From Salinimicrobium catena (GTDB lineage: Bacteria > Bacteroidota > Bacteroidia > Flavobacteriales > Flavobacteriaceae), in assembly GCF_900102915.1 (NCBI RefSeq), contig NZ_FNGG01000004.1, forward strand, positions 186,001-250,000: DNA of 64,000 nucleotides, written 5' to 3'. Positions 56,191-64,000 of this stretch are shown piece by piece. Position numbers and translations under genes: made by a program. The notes beneath the pieces are model-generated. The model was given only the letters and a program-made list of their open reading frames with translations. It made no database searches and had not been told where the DNA came from. The first letter of the stretch is position 1. Each line of letters opens with the position of its first letter.

Positions 56191-56928
56191 ATGAGTTACC
56201 TGCAATCAACCGGCGAGTATTTTTTAATGATAAAAGGCGTTTTCGGCCGAATGACAAAGAGGTCGGTGTTAACCAACCTGGTATTCAAAGAAATTGATGA
56301 TCTTATCATCGGCTCCCTGGGAATTGTTTCCTTCATATCCTTCTTTATTGGAGGGGTAGTTGCCATACAGACCGCCCTAAACCTCAACAATCCTTTAATT
56401 CCACGAACCCTGATCGCCTTTGCCGCAAGACAATCGGTCATATTGGAATTCGCCCCCACCTTTATCTCCATTATTATGGCAGGAAAAGTAGGGTCCTACA
56501 TTACTTCCAGTATTGGAACTATGAGAGTAACTCAACAGATAGATGCGTTAGAGGTAATGGGTATTAACTCTCTTAATTACCTGGTCCTTCCAAAGATAAT
56601 CGCCATGCTAACCTATCCGTTTGTGATCGCGATCTCCATGTTCCTTGGGATCTTTGGAGCCTACAGCGCAGGTGTCCTGGGAGGTTTTGTAAGCTCGCAG
56701 GATTTCATTCGCGGGTTGCAGGAAGATTTTATCGCCTTTCACCTGGTTTACGCTTTTGTAAAGACCTTTTTATTCGCGCTGCTTTTGGCAACCATCCCTT
56801 CCTATCACGGATATTATATGAAAGGTGGAGCCCTTGAGGTAGGACAGGCGAGTACGACCTCTTTTGTGTGGACAAGTGTGGTGATCATCATCACCAATTA
56901 CATTGTAACCCAATTACTTTTAAGCTAA
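56191..56928 (+). CDS. mlaE: ABC transporter permease, MlaE family
   Basis: 245 residues with five to six membrane segments. MlaE hallmarks are present: FFIGGVVAIQTALNL, a long loop with ARQSVILEFAPTFISIIMAG, then GTMRVTQQIDALEVMGIN. It is the membrane part of a lipid transporter that moves phospholipid between the inner and outer membrane. Its stop codon overlaps the mlaF start by one base (TAATG). Confidence 0.95.
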   Translation: MSYLQSTGEYFLMIKGVFGRMTKRSVLTNLVFKEIDDLIIGSLGIVSFISFFIGGVVAIQTALNLNNPLIPRTLIAFAARQSVILEFAPTFISIIMAGKVGSYITSSIGTMRVTQQIDALEVMGINSLNYLVLPKIIAMLTYPFVIAISMFLGIFGAYSAGVLGGFVSSQDFIRGLQEDFIAFHLVYAFVKTFLFALLLATIPSYHGYYMKGGALEVGQASTTSFVWTSVVIIITNYIVTQLLLS

Positions 56929-57695
56929 TGATCGAAGTACAGGATATAAGAAAGTCGTTTGATGGGGAAGAGATCCTTAAGGGTATTTCCACGGTTTTTC
57001 CGAAGGGACAAACCAACCTGATCATTGGGCAATCTGGTGCGGGAAAAACAGTTTTTCTGAAGTGTCTGCTAGGACTATTTCGTCCCGATACGGGAAAGAT
57101 ATTATACGACGGGGAACCTTATTCTTCTTTTTCAGATGAAGAACAAAGGGAGCTCAGACGCCAAATGGGAATGGTATTCCAGGGAGGCGCGCTGTTCGAT
57201 TCCATGACCGTGGAAGAGAACGTGATGTTTCCGCTGCGGATGTTTACCAAACAAAGCCGCCCGACCATGATGAAGCGAGTAAAAGAAGTGCTGGACAGGG
57301 TTAATCTGGCCGAAGGTCAGCATAAAAAATACCCGGTAGAGATAAGTGGAGGGATGCAGAAAAGGGTAGCCATTGCCCGGGCCATCGTGAACAGGCCGAA
57401 ATATCTTTTTTGCGATGAGCCAAACTCCGGACTTGATCCACAAACGGCAACCGTGATTGACAACCTGATCCTGGAGATCACGCGAGAATATGATATCACA
57501 ACTGTGATCAATACTCACGATATGAACTCTGTGCTGGAGATCGGGGAAAAGATCGTATTTCTTCAGAACGGCCGCCTGGAATGGGAAGGTGACAAAAAGG
57601 TCATTTTCAAGACCGAAAATGAAGCCGTAACCGAATTTGTTTATTCTTCAGACCTTTTCAGAAAAGTAAGGAAAGCCCAGCTCCAGGGTCTCTAA
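56928..57695 (+). CDS. mlaF: ABC transporter ATP-binding protein, MlaF family
   Basis: 255 residues from the ATG at 56928, which overlaps the mlaE stop; the frame is open upstream to 56868, but that part lies inside mlaE. Walker A IIGQSGAGKTVFLK, signature EISGGMQKRVAIARAI, Walker B YLFCDEPNSGLDPQT and the H-loop INTHDM are intact. It energises MlaE. No MlaD-type MCE gene is adjacent, so the rest of the system must be elsewhere. Confidence 0.95.
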   Translation: MIEVQDIRKSFDGEEILKGISTVFPKGQTNLIIGQSGAGKTVFLKCLLGLFRPDTGKILYDGEPYSSFSDEEQRELRRQMGMVFQGGALFDSMTVEENVMFPLRMFTKQSRPTMMKRVKEVLDRVNLAEGQHKKYPVEISGGMQKRVAIARAIVNRPKYLFCDEPNSGLDPQTATVIDNLILEITREYDITTVINTHDMNSVLEIGEKIVFLQNGRLEWEGDKKVIFKTENEAVTEFVYSSDLFRKVRKAQLQGL

Positions 57696-57696
57696 C

Positions 57697-59115
57697 CTAA
57701 TTCACTGCCTGCACTGACAGGGTATCCAGCGACAAACGCACCTGCAGCCACTGCTTGAGCTTATTCATTTCAGCTTCGCGGGAATTCCTGGAAAGGGATT
57801 TGTTCCAGCGCACATTAAAAGTAGGCACTGTATCAATTTCAGAAAAATTGGTCACAAGATTATTAGCATAGCTCATTTGCTCTATGTTGCGGTAATTGAT
57901 CTTTGCCTCCTTCGTAATGGACTCAAAAGGGATCCCGGAACTTCTGTAGCGCATTAGCTCCTGCTCCAGTAACCTTATCCTGGCATCCTTATCTTCTACC
58001 ACCTGTTGGTTCTTGAGATAAAGATCTTCCAGAATTCCGGCTTTTACTTCAGTAGAGAGACGTTCGGCCATTTCTGAACTTTGATCACTACCCTGGTGTA
58101 CCCTAAGTACGGTATGCTCCAGTTCCTTTTCGGCCCTTATCTGGGCTTTCCACTGCTCGATCTCTTCCTGCGGAACCGGCTTCCCAATAAGATAGATATC
58201 CACGATCTTGGTCTTATAATCCTGACTGAATTTTACCACTTCGGCTCCCGGATATTGGATCACCTGCTGAACAAAATCTTTGGTCTTGCTTAAGAAAACC
58301 TGTTCGCTCAAAAGATTAACGAACAGGATGATACTGGGGATCATCACTAAAATAGCAATAAGGGAAGCCAGGCGTGCGGTATTTTTACGGCGTTTGCTGT
58401 TCGCGTACTTTACTAAAGGAAACCTCAATAATTTAGAAACCACAAAGGTAGAAAGAGCTATAAAAACCGAATTAATGGAAAACAAATAGAGCGCTCCACC
58501 CGCATATTCCCAGTTGCCAATAGCCAGGCCATAGCCCACTGTACACAACGGAGGCATAAGGGCGGTGGCAATGGCAACACCCATGATCACACTTGCGATC
58601 GCTCCTTTTTTTGTCTTGGCAATGATAAGGGCCGTACCCCCAAAGATCGCCACCAGTACATCCAGGATAGTAGGATAGGTTCGCGCAACAAGTTCTGGGG
58701 TTTCTTCTTTGATCGGAGAGACCAGGAAGTAGAGATAGGCTGTGAGCACACTCAGCCCCACCATAACTCCAAGGTTCACAAGGGATCGCTTTAAAGTGTC
58801 TACATCATTGATCGCTACAGAAAAGCCAACTCCCACAATAGGTCCCATGAGCGGCGAAATTAACATGGCACCAATCACCACTGCCGTACTGCTCACGTTA
58901 AGCCCTATGGACGCAACAAATATGGAAAACACAAGGATCCAGGCATTGTGCCCCTTGAAAGAGATGTCGCGCTTGACGATCTCCATGGTCGTATCCCGAT
59001 CTGTATCTTCATGGATATCCAGCAGTTCCTTAAGGAAACTGGCTATTTCTCTTAAAACCGATCTTCCGGTGGCGGTTTCTTCCTGCTGAACCTGGGGGGC
59101 GTTATTGTTTTCCAT
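57697..59115 (-). CDS. DUF389 domain-containing membrane protein
   Basis: 472 residues. The first 40 residues are soluble; about 60-290 contain the DUF389 region with several membrane helices (STAVVIGAMLISPLMGPIVG, IAKTKKGAIASVIMGVAIAT); the last 180 residues are periplasmic or cytoplasmic and partly helical (a coiled-coil-like stretch around LEQELMRYRSS). Function unknown. It ends the five-gene minus operon, 3 bases after manC. Confidence 0.85.
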   Translation of the reverse strand: MENNNAPQVQQEETATGRSVLREIASFLKELLDIHEDTDRDTTMEIVKRDISFKGHNAWILVFSIFVASIGLNVSSTAVVIGAMLISPLMGPIVGVGFSVAINDVDTLKRSLVNLGVMVGLSVLTAYLYFLVSPIKEETPELVARTYPTILDVLVAIFGGTALIIAKTKKGAIASVIMGVAIATALMPPLCTVGYGLAIGNWEYAGGALYLFSINSVFIALSTFVVSKLLRFPLVKYANSKRRKNTARLASLIAILVMIPSIILFVNLLSEQVFLSKTKDFVQQVIQYPGAEVVKFSQDYKTKIVDIYLIGKPVPQEEIEQWKAQIRAEKELEHTVLRVHQGSDQSSEMAERLSTEVKAGILEDLYLKNQQVVEDKDARIRLLEQELMRYRSSGIPFESITKEAKINYRNIEQMSYANNLVTNFSEIDTVPTFNVRWNKSLSRNSREAEMNKLKQWLQVRLSLDTLSVQAVN

Positions 59116-59118
59116 TAT

Positions 59119-60207
59119 CTATCCTAAGCTATCGCCAAATTTCTTTTGTACTTTATTTCTGATCTCTTTTATATCCTGCTCCTTTTCCTTGGGAACAAGA
59201 AGCAAAACCTCCTCTTCATCAACAATGATAAAATCTTGTAGACCTTCTACTACCACCACCTTGTTCTTATTGGAGCTAATGATATTTCCCGAAGCATCCT
59301 TTGCTAGGACCCGTGCGTTCAAAACAGCATTTTCTTCCATATCCTTTTCCACTTCGTTGTAAAGGGAGCCCCAGGTGCCAAGATCGTTCCAGTCAAAAGT
59401 GGCCGGGATCACGTAGATGTTTTCCTCTTTCTCCAGAATGGCATAATCGATCGAAATATCCGTTGCCAGCTCATAATTAGCTGCTATAAAGTCGCTTTCT
59501 TCTGAAGTATTGAATACAGAATTCCCTTTTTCAAAAAGGCTGAATAGTTCCGGTTGATTTCTGCTGAAAGACCTGATGATGAAATCAGCGTTCCATATGA
59601 ATATTCCGGCATTCCATAAGTGGTCACCCTTCCGAAGAAATTCTCTTGCCTTCTCCAAAGAGGGTTTCTCAGTAAATTTTTTAACCGGCCTTACTTTCTC
59701 TTCACTATTATTCTCAAATTGAATATACCCATACCCGGTATTCGGAAAAGTAGGTTTTATTCCAAGAGTAACGATCTTATCTTCCCTGCGGCAGGTCTCG
59801 AAAGCCAGCTGCACGTCATTTTTAAAAGCGCTTTCATCTTCTATCCAGTGGTCACTGGGCGCCATGATCATCACCGCGTTCTCGTTGCGTTTCCTTATCT
59901 TGAGAGCGGCTAAAAGTACGGCAGGCGCTGTATTGCGCATCACTGGCTCCAGCACGATCTGCTCGTCATTCACCTCCTTGAGCTGTTCCTGCACAAGGTC
60001 GTGGTACTCTTCATTAGTGAGTATATATATATTTTCGGCAGGCACAAATGAGGTGAGCCTTCGAAAAGTGGTCTGGATAAGCGTTTCCCCGGCACCCAAG
60101 AGATCCCGAAACTGCTTGGGATGTTTCTGAGTACTTACCGGCCAAAACCTTGAGCCTACCCCTCCTGCCATTAAAATGGCAAAATTATCCTTGTTCATTT
60201 TCTTCAT
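59119..60207 (-). CDS. manC: Mannose-1-phosphate guanylyltransferase
   Basis: 362 residues. The nucleotidyltransferase signature AILMAGGVGSRFWPVSTQKH and the downstream PKQF motif are intact; SDHWIEDESAFKNDV and FTEKPSLEKA follow. It makes GDP-mannose for glycans and capsule. It has the mononucleotidyltransferase domain but no phosphomannose isomerase domain. The ATG (60207) is directly adjacent to the stop of the SprT-like gene; a second ATG three codons in (60198) is possible. Confidence 0.93.
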   Translation of the reverse strand: MKKMNKDNFAILMAGGVGSRFWPVSTQKHPKQFRDLLGAGETLIQTTFRRLTSFVPAENIYILTNEEYHDLVQEQLKEVNDEQIVLEPVMRNTAPAVLLAALKIRKRNENAVMIMAPSDHWIEDESAFKNDVQLAFETCRREDKIVTLGIKPTFPNTGYGYIQFENNSEEKVRPVKKFTEKPSLEKAREFLRKGDHLWNAGIFIWNADFIIRSFSRNQPELFSLFEKGNSVFNTSEESDFIAANYELATDISIDYAILEKEENIYVIPATFDWNDLGTWGSLYNEVEKDMEENAVLNARVLAKDASGNIISSNKNKVVVVEGLQDFIIVDEEEVLLLVPKEKEQDIKEIRNKVQKKFGDSLG

Positions 60208-60813
60208 TTAATTGGCCGTTTTTAAGAGTTCCACTTCAGCATTAGGCTGAAAAAGGTAAATTCGCCCTGTTTTGACCTCTACACATTCATATCGTTTAAT
60301 ACGCCGCTCTCCTTTTTTAAAGATCTTTCCGTTGTAGATCCTGAAAATGCTTCCGTGAGGCACCTCATAAACATAATTACGGTCATTGGCAGGATCGTAG
60401 CTTTTCAGCGATACAGACAACTGTGCATCTGTATCACTGCTGGCCGTGGGATTCTTGAAATGCCGTGCGAGAATGGGCAAAAGTTCTGCCGGAAAGATCT
60501 CCGGCCGAATAAAGGGCAACATAAGCCTCTGAAAGGTCATTTTCCACTCCCTTCCATGAGGCTTTATTTGCCTGCCAAACCTTTCAAAAGCCAGCAAATG
60601 TGCGATTTCGTGGATAAGGGTGATCAAAAAACGGTATTTATTAAGGCTGGCATTTACAGTGATCTGGTGCACGCCCTCGGGCAACCTGCGGTAATCCCCG
60701 TGACGCGTTTTGCGCTCATTGACGATCTTCAGGTGAATGTGATTGGCTTCTATCAATCCAAAGACCGGTTCTACAGCATGTGTGGGAATATATTTCTCAA
60801 GAATGTTCTTCAT
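60208..60813 (-). CDS. SprT-like zinc metallopeptidase domain protein
   Basis: 201 residues. The zinc motif HEIAHLLAFERFGRQIKPHG with HExxH and a downstream His is visible at about residues 67-86. In other bacteria SprT-like proteins are of unclear function; in eukaryotes the related Spartan degrades DNA-protein crosslinks. It is four bases after the SDR gene and abuts manC, forming part of the five-gene operon. Confidence 0.85.
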   Translation of the reverse strand: MKNILEKYIPTHAVEPVFGLIEANHIHLKIVNERKTRHGDYRRLPEGVHQITVNASLNKYRFLITLIHEIAHLLAFERFGRQIKPHGREWKMTFQRLMLPFIRPEIFPAELLPILARHFKNPTASSDTDAQLSVSLKSYDPANDRNYVYEVPHGSIFRIYNGKIFKKGERRIKRYECVEVKTGRIYLFQPNAEVELLKTAN

Positions 60814-60817
60814 TCAA

Positions 60818-61498
60818 TCAGGGGGTGCTGTTTGATACCTGCAAAAGTTTTCCGTTGAAATATTTGTTTCCGGTAAGAGCGAAATCTGCAATATACTGAG
60901 CCATTTCAGCCGGCTTTACGGGTGCTTCATATCCCGGAAAAGCTTCTGCCAGCATTTCTGTTTGTACGGCTCCAAGAGCAAGTACGTTGAACGAAGGGCC
61001 ATTTTCCTTGTATTCTTCCGCCAGAAGCTCTGTAAGAGTAATGACCGCTCCTTTACTCGAACTGTAAGCCGAAAGCCCCGGAAACTTCATACTGCCCTGC
61101 ACACCGCCCATGCTGCTCACCGTCACCACGTGTCCTTCCTTCTTCATGAACGGAAGCATCTTTTGAGTGAGAGCCGCAACACCAAAAACGTTGGTTTTAT
61201 AGACCTCTTCAAATTCTTTGGAAGTGATCTCTTCAAAAGGCTTATTTACAATTGCCCCGGCATTGTGGATCAAAATATCAACCTCTTCCCATTCTTTGGC
61301 CACAAATTCTGAAGCCTTTTCAAGATCATTTTCAACTCCCAGATCACAAGACAAGGACTGAACTTTTTCTAGCTTTAGTGTTTTTACGGGTTCATCATTT
61401 CTAGACAGTGCCAGCACACTATGTCCTGCACCTGCAAGGATCTTCACCAGTTCGAGACCTATTCCTCTGCTTGTTCCCGTAATTACTATTTTTTTCAT
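60818..61498 (-). CDS. Short-chain dehydrogenase/reductase
   Basis: 226 residues with the Rossmann motif TGTSRGIGLELVKILAG (TGxxxGxG), the NAG motif (ILIHNAGAIV), and the catalytic Ser-Tyr-Lys (SSMGG; YSSSKGA). NADP preference is suggested by the Arg in TSRG. Substrate unknown. Its start overlaps the stop of the M28 peptidase gene by four bases. Confidence 0.9.
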   Translation of the reverse strand: MKKIVITGTSRGIGLELVKILAGAGHSVLALSRNDEPVKTLKLEKVQSLSCDLGVENDLEKASEFVAKEWEEVDILIHNAGAIVNKPFEEITSKEFEEVYKTNVFGVAALTQKMLPFMKKEGHVVTVSSMGGVQGSMKFPGLSAYSSSKGAVITLTELLAEEYKENGPSFNVLALGAVQTEMLAEAFPGYEAPVKPAEMAQYIADFALTGNKYFNGKLLQVSNSTP

Positions 61499-62493
61499 TG
61501 ATTCAGCTTTATATGATTTTCTTCGGAATTTGCCATTTCTCGCAACCCCGGCACAAGAGCCTCGATCATCCTGTCCATATGCTCTACATCCAACTCTTCA
61601 AATTCATCATTTACATGATGGTAGTAATCGTAATTGCTGAAGTCAAAACTGGAAACTGTATGCGCCGGAATATTGAATTGTTCAAAAAATGGATAATTAT
61701 CGCTTCTTTTGAAGAGCTGGAATTCCGCAGCTTTGGGAAGATACCCCACAACAGGATATTCAGAATAATCATTGAAAATCTCTGCCATATTGGACCTGTC
61801 GAATCCTGTTAGGTAGACCAGGTAATCTTTGTCGGTCATTGGCACTCCGATCATTTCGATGTTGAACATCACGTAAGGCTGCAGCTCCTCGTCCTTCAGA
61901 GTTGAGGCCAGTTTATCTGAACCTACCAAACCAAGTTCTTCAGCAGAGAACAGGGTAAACAGAATGCTTCTTTTTGTGTCTATTCGGGAAAAATACTTTG
62001 CCAGTTCGAGCACCGCAGTGGTTCCTGAAGCATTATCGTTAGCACCATTTGCCAGCTCATCACCACCCACAGGATCTATTTTTCCAACATGATCGTAATG
62101 AGCCCCAACGATGATCACTTCATCTTTGAGCAGAGGATCTGTTCCTTCCTTTAAGCCTACAATGTTGTAGCCCGTAACACCATTTTCCTCAAAGGAATTT
62201 CTATAGGTTTCAAAAAAGGGCTTTATTCCTGCATCTTCAAAAATATTTTCAATATAAACAGCTGCCTTTTCTATACCCTCACTTCCGGTTTTACGCCCCT
62301 GAAGTTCATCAGATGACAGATATTTTAAAGTCTGTGCCACATCATCTTGAGAAATGACATTTTCGTTCGGCACTTCTTCCGAAGATCCTTCTTCAGAATC
62401 GATGGAATTCTCGATTACTCCCTTTGCATCTCCGCAGGAAATTAAAAGCATAAGAAACAAAGCTATAGCACTAAAAAAGGGAATTTTTCTCAT
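61495..62493 (-). CDS. M28 family zinc peptidase, lipoprotein
   Basis: 332 residues with lipobox LLISC (Cys 20). Zinc-ligand motifs are present: GAHYDHVG, ANDNASGT and SAEELGLVG. It is probably an aminopeptidase-like enzyme attached to the envelope. A TATCTTTA box (62500-62507) lies 6 bases upstream, giving a near-leaderless mRNA. It is the first gene of the five-gene minus operon. Confidence 0.92.
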   Translation of the reverse strand: MRKIPFFSAIALFLMLLISCGDAKGVIENSIDSEEGSSEEVPNENVISQDDVAQTLKYLSSDELQGRKTGSEGIEKAAVYIENIFEDAGIKPFFETYRNSFEENGVTGYNIVGLKEGTDPLLKDEVIIVGAHYDHVGKIDPVGGDELANGANDNASGTTAVLELAKYFSRIDTKRSILFTLFSAEELGLVGSDKLASTLKDEELQPYVMFNIEMIGVPMTDKDYLVYLTGFDRSNMAEIFNDYSEYPVVGYLPKAAEFQLFKRSDNYPFFEQFNIPAHTVSSFDFSNYDYYHHVNDEFEELDVEHMDRMIEALVPGLREMANSEENHIKLNQ

Positions 62494-62499
62494 AGGGCT

Positions 62500-62507
62500 T
62501 AAAGATA
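62500..62507 (-). promoter_or_regulatory. -7-like box of the M28 operon
   Basis: TATCTTTA on the minus strand, one base off the TAnnTTTG consensus and 6 bases from the M28 ATG. It overlaps the T run of the pdhC terminator (62504-62533), so the end of one transcript and the start of the next share bases. Confidence 0.4.
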
Positions 62508-62533
62508 AAAAAATCCCGCGATTCGCGGGATTT
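62504..62533 (-). terminator. Terminator of the pdhC transcript
   Basis: A perfect 10-bp stem AAATCCCGCG/CGCGGGATTT (62511-62520 with 62524-62533), 3-base loop, followed by a T run on the minus strand. It lies 24 bases past the pdhC stop codon. Confidence 0.9.
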
Positions 62534-62557
62534 CTCTTATTTATTATGACTGCTGAT

Positions 62558-64000
62558 CTAAGCGAGCATGGTCACCGGATTCTCAAGGTATTTCTTCAGT
62601 GTTTCCAGGAATGCAGCTCCTGTAGCACCGTCAACCGTTCTGTGGTCACAGGCCAGGGTAAGTTTCATGGTATTACCCACCACGATCTGCCCGTTCCTTA
62701 CCACCGGTTTTTCCACAATAGCTCCTACTGAAAGGATGGCGGAATTCGGTTGGTTAATGATACTGGTAAACTCAGTAATACCATACATCCCCAGGTTAGA
62801 AACAGTGAACGTACTGCCTTCCATTTCCTGAGGCTGCAGTTTCTTATTTCTAGCCTTACCCGCAAGATCCTTCACATTTGCCCCTATCTGGGTCATGCTC
62901 ATTTGATCTGCAAATCTCAATACCGGAACCACAAGACCTTCCTCAACCGCAACTGCAACTCCCATGTGAATATGCTTTGCGATCTTTGTAGTATCACCTG
63001 TCCATTGAGAATTCACCTGAGGGTGCTTTCTTAAGGCCATTGCTGTAGCTTTGATGACTATATCATTAAAGGAAACCTTCACATCTGGCAGTTCATTTAT
63101 CTGCTTACGGTTTGCCATGGCGTTGGCCATATCAACTTCGATTGTGAGATAATAATGAGGCGCACTGTATTTTGATTCTGCCAGTCTTCTTGCAATGGTC
63201 TTACGCATCTGCGAATTCTTGGTTTCCTCAAAACTCTCTTCACCCGCAGGAACGTAAGCCTGGGCTGCCGGCGCTTCTTTAGCCTCAGTCACCGCCTCTT
63301 GCTTAGTGGCTGCTGGTTTTTCTGAAGGTTTGTAAGCTTCGATATCTTTTTTGACGATCCTGTTGTTCTCTCCGGAACCTTTTACATCGTTAAGATCGAT
63401 CCCCAAATCTTCGGCCATTTTCTTGGCAAGAGGAGAAGCGAACACACGCCCGCCTTCCTTAGAAGGTTTTGTAGCTTCTGAAGATCCTTGCTCTGCAGCT
63501 TGCGGTTCTTCTTCTTTCTTTTCAGCCTTTTTGGCCGGAGCAGGTGCAGCACCGCCTTTGGCAAGAGCCGAAACATCTGTTCCTTCAGGGCCGATGATCG
63601 CCAGAACACTGTCTACAGGTGCAGTCTCACCTTCCTGGATCCCAACATGTAAAAGTGTACCTTCATAGAAAGATTCGAACTCCATGGTAGCCTTGTCAGT
63701 CTCGATCTCGGCCAGGATATCTCCTTCCTCAACCTTGTCACCTACCTGTTTCAGCCAGGAGGCAACAGTTCCTTCTTCCATAGTGTCACTAAGGCGTGGC
63801 ATTTTCACCACTTCTACACCTTCAGGAATTTCAGCTTCTTCAGAAGAAGGCTCCTCTTTTGCAGGTTCTTCCTGCTTAGGCTCTTCTTTTGATTCGGCAA
63901 CAGGTTTCTCTTCCGCAGCACCTCCGTCAAGAAGATCAGAAATATCCTCCCCCTCTTCACCAATAATGGCTAAAAGGGTATCTACAGGCGCAGTTTCACC
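62558..64000 (-). CDS. pdhC: Dihydrolipoyllysine acetyltransferase, pyruvate dehydrogenase E2 (partial)
   Basis: The frame is open to the right edge, so the N-terminus is missing; 480 residues are visible. They include the end of a first lipoyl domain (ETAPVDTLLAIIG), a Glu/Pro-rich linker, a complete second lipoyl domain (MPRLSDTMEEGTVASWLKQV; lipoyl Lys in ETDKATMEF), the E1/E3-binding domain (VFASPLAKKMAEDLGI) and the catalytic domain with HRTVDGATGAAF. The GTG at 63811 is internal, not a start. This is the acetyltransferase core of the pyruvate dehydrogenase complex. Confidence 0.95.
   Translation of the reverse strand, partial: GETAPVDTLLAIIGEEGEDISDLLDGGAAEEKPVAESKEEPKQEEPAKEEPSSEEAEIPEGVEVVKMPRLSDTMEEGTVASWLKQVGDKVEEGDILAEIETDKATMEFESFYEGTLLHVGIQEGETAPVDSVLAIIGPEGTDVSALAKGGAAPAPAKKAEKKEEEPQAAEQGSSEATKPSKEGGRVFASPLAKKMAEDLGIDLNDVKGSGENNRIVKKDIEAYKPSEKPAATKQEAVTEAKEAPAAQAYVPAGEESFEETKNSQMRKTIARRLAESKYSAPHYYLTIEVDMANAMANRKQINELPDVKVSFNDIVIKATAMALRKHPQVNSQWTGDTTKIAKHIHMGVAVAVEEGLVVPVLRFADQMSMTQIGANVKDLAGKARNKKLQPQEMEGSTFTVSNLGMYGITEFTSIINQPNSAILSVGAIVEKPVVRNGQIVVGNTMKLTLACDHRTVDGATGAAFLETLKKYLENPVTMLA

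Noticed and set aside
63240-63560. Repetitive Ala/Glu/Pro-rich DNA in the pdhC region
   Set aside because: This is the flexible interdomain linker typical of E2 proteins, not a separate repeat element.
63811-64000. GTG at 63811 as the start of the E2 gene
   Set aside because: The frame continues upstream with a second lipoyl domain and linker to the window edge; the GTG is internal.
1-64000. CRISPR arrays, tRNA or rRNA genes, insertion sequences, prophage
   Set aside because: No regularly spaced repeats, cloverleaf-like sequences, transposase or integrase genes, or phage genes were seen on either strand.

Overview
The window is a chromosomal segment of a marine-type Bacteroidota, most likely family Flavobacteriaceae (Gramella/Christiangramia- or Salegentibacter-like; the genus is an inference from protein style, not a search). 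Evidence: a SusC/SusD pair, a type IX secretion (T9SS) type-B sorting domain with PorP/SprF and OmpA partners, a PafA-type phosphatase, DUF5723 and DUF4136 proteins, almost no Shine-Dalgarno sequences, and promoters of the Bacteroidota TTG-N17-20-TAnnTTTG type. No phage, insertion sequence, tRNA, rRNA or CRISPR array was seen.

Region 1 (1-17.3 kb, all minus strand): the start of carA, then 32 translation and transcription genes running from rpsL to rplQ, i.e. the str, S10, spc and alpha operons joined into one block. One good promoter precedes rpsL and a clear terminator follows rplQ. Several internal spacers hold hairpins that look like ribosomal-protein leader elements (rpsK-rpsD, rpsJ-rplC, rpsN-rpsH).

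Region 2 (17.3-24.3 kb, plus): an orphan SusC/SusD pair with its own terminator, then two tandem paralogous secreted proteins of unknown function.

Region 3 (24.3-34.2 kb): rlmB and rarA on plus, both with a -7 box four bases before the start codon (probably leaderless); a rhomboid protease; and a long minus-strand run mpl - radC - deacetylase-like - yjjG - lipoprotein - DUF5723 - secreted protein. The last three look like an envelope module, and the deacetylase-like protein seems to have lost its catalytic residues.

Region 4 (34.5-40.2 kb, plus): a large repeat-rich T9SS adhesin, its PorP/SprF partner and an OmpA/WD40-like protein, arranged like the sprB-sprF loci of gliding flavobacteria.

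Region 5 (40.2-54.4 kb): DUF4136 lipoprotein, obg and a hypoxanthine phosphoribosyltransferase-adenylate kinase fusion (minus); purK-purE, an M3 peptidase, an ECF sigma factor with a small zinc-finger anti-sigma-like protein, gcvP, and a KAS III - methyltransferase - glycosyltransferase group (plus); one UbiA-like membrane protein (minus).

Region 6 (54.4-64 kb): PafA phosphatase, whose probable terminator lies inside the neighbouring glycosyltransferase gene; MlaE-MlaF lipid transporter genes; a tight five-gene minus operon (M28 peptidase, SDR, SprT-like, mannose-1-phosphate guanylyltransferase, DUF389); and pdhC (pyruvate dehydrogenase E2), cut by the window end.

Most genes are core functions. 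The parts that may hold new biology are the tandem secreted paralogs, the envelope trio, the degenerate deacetylase, the sigma/anti-sigma pair and the ribosomal leader hairpins.
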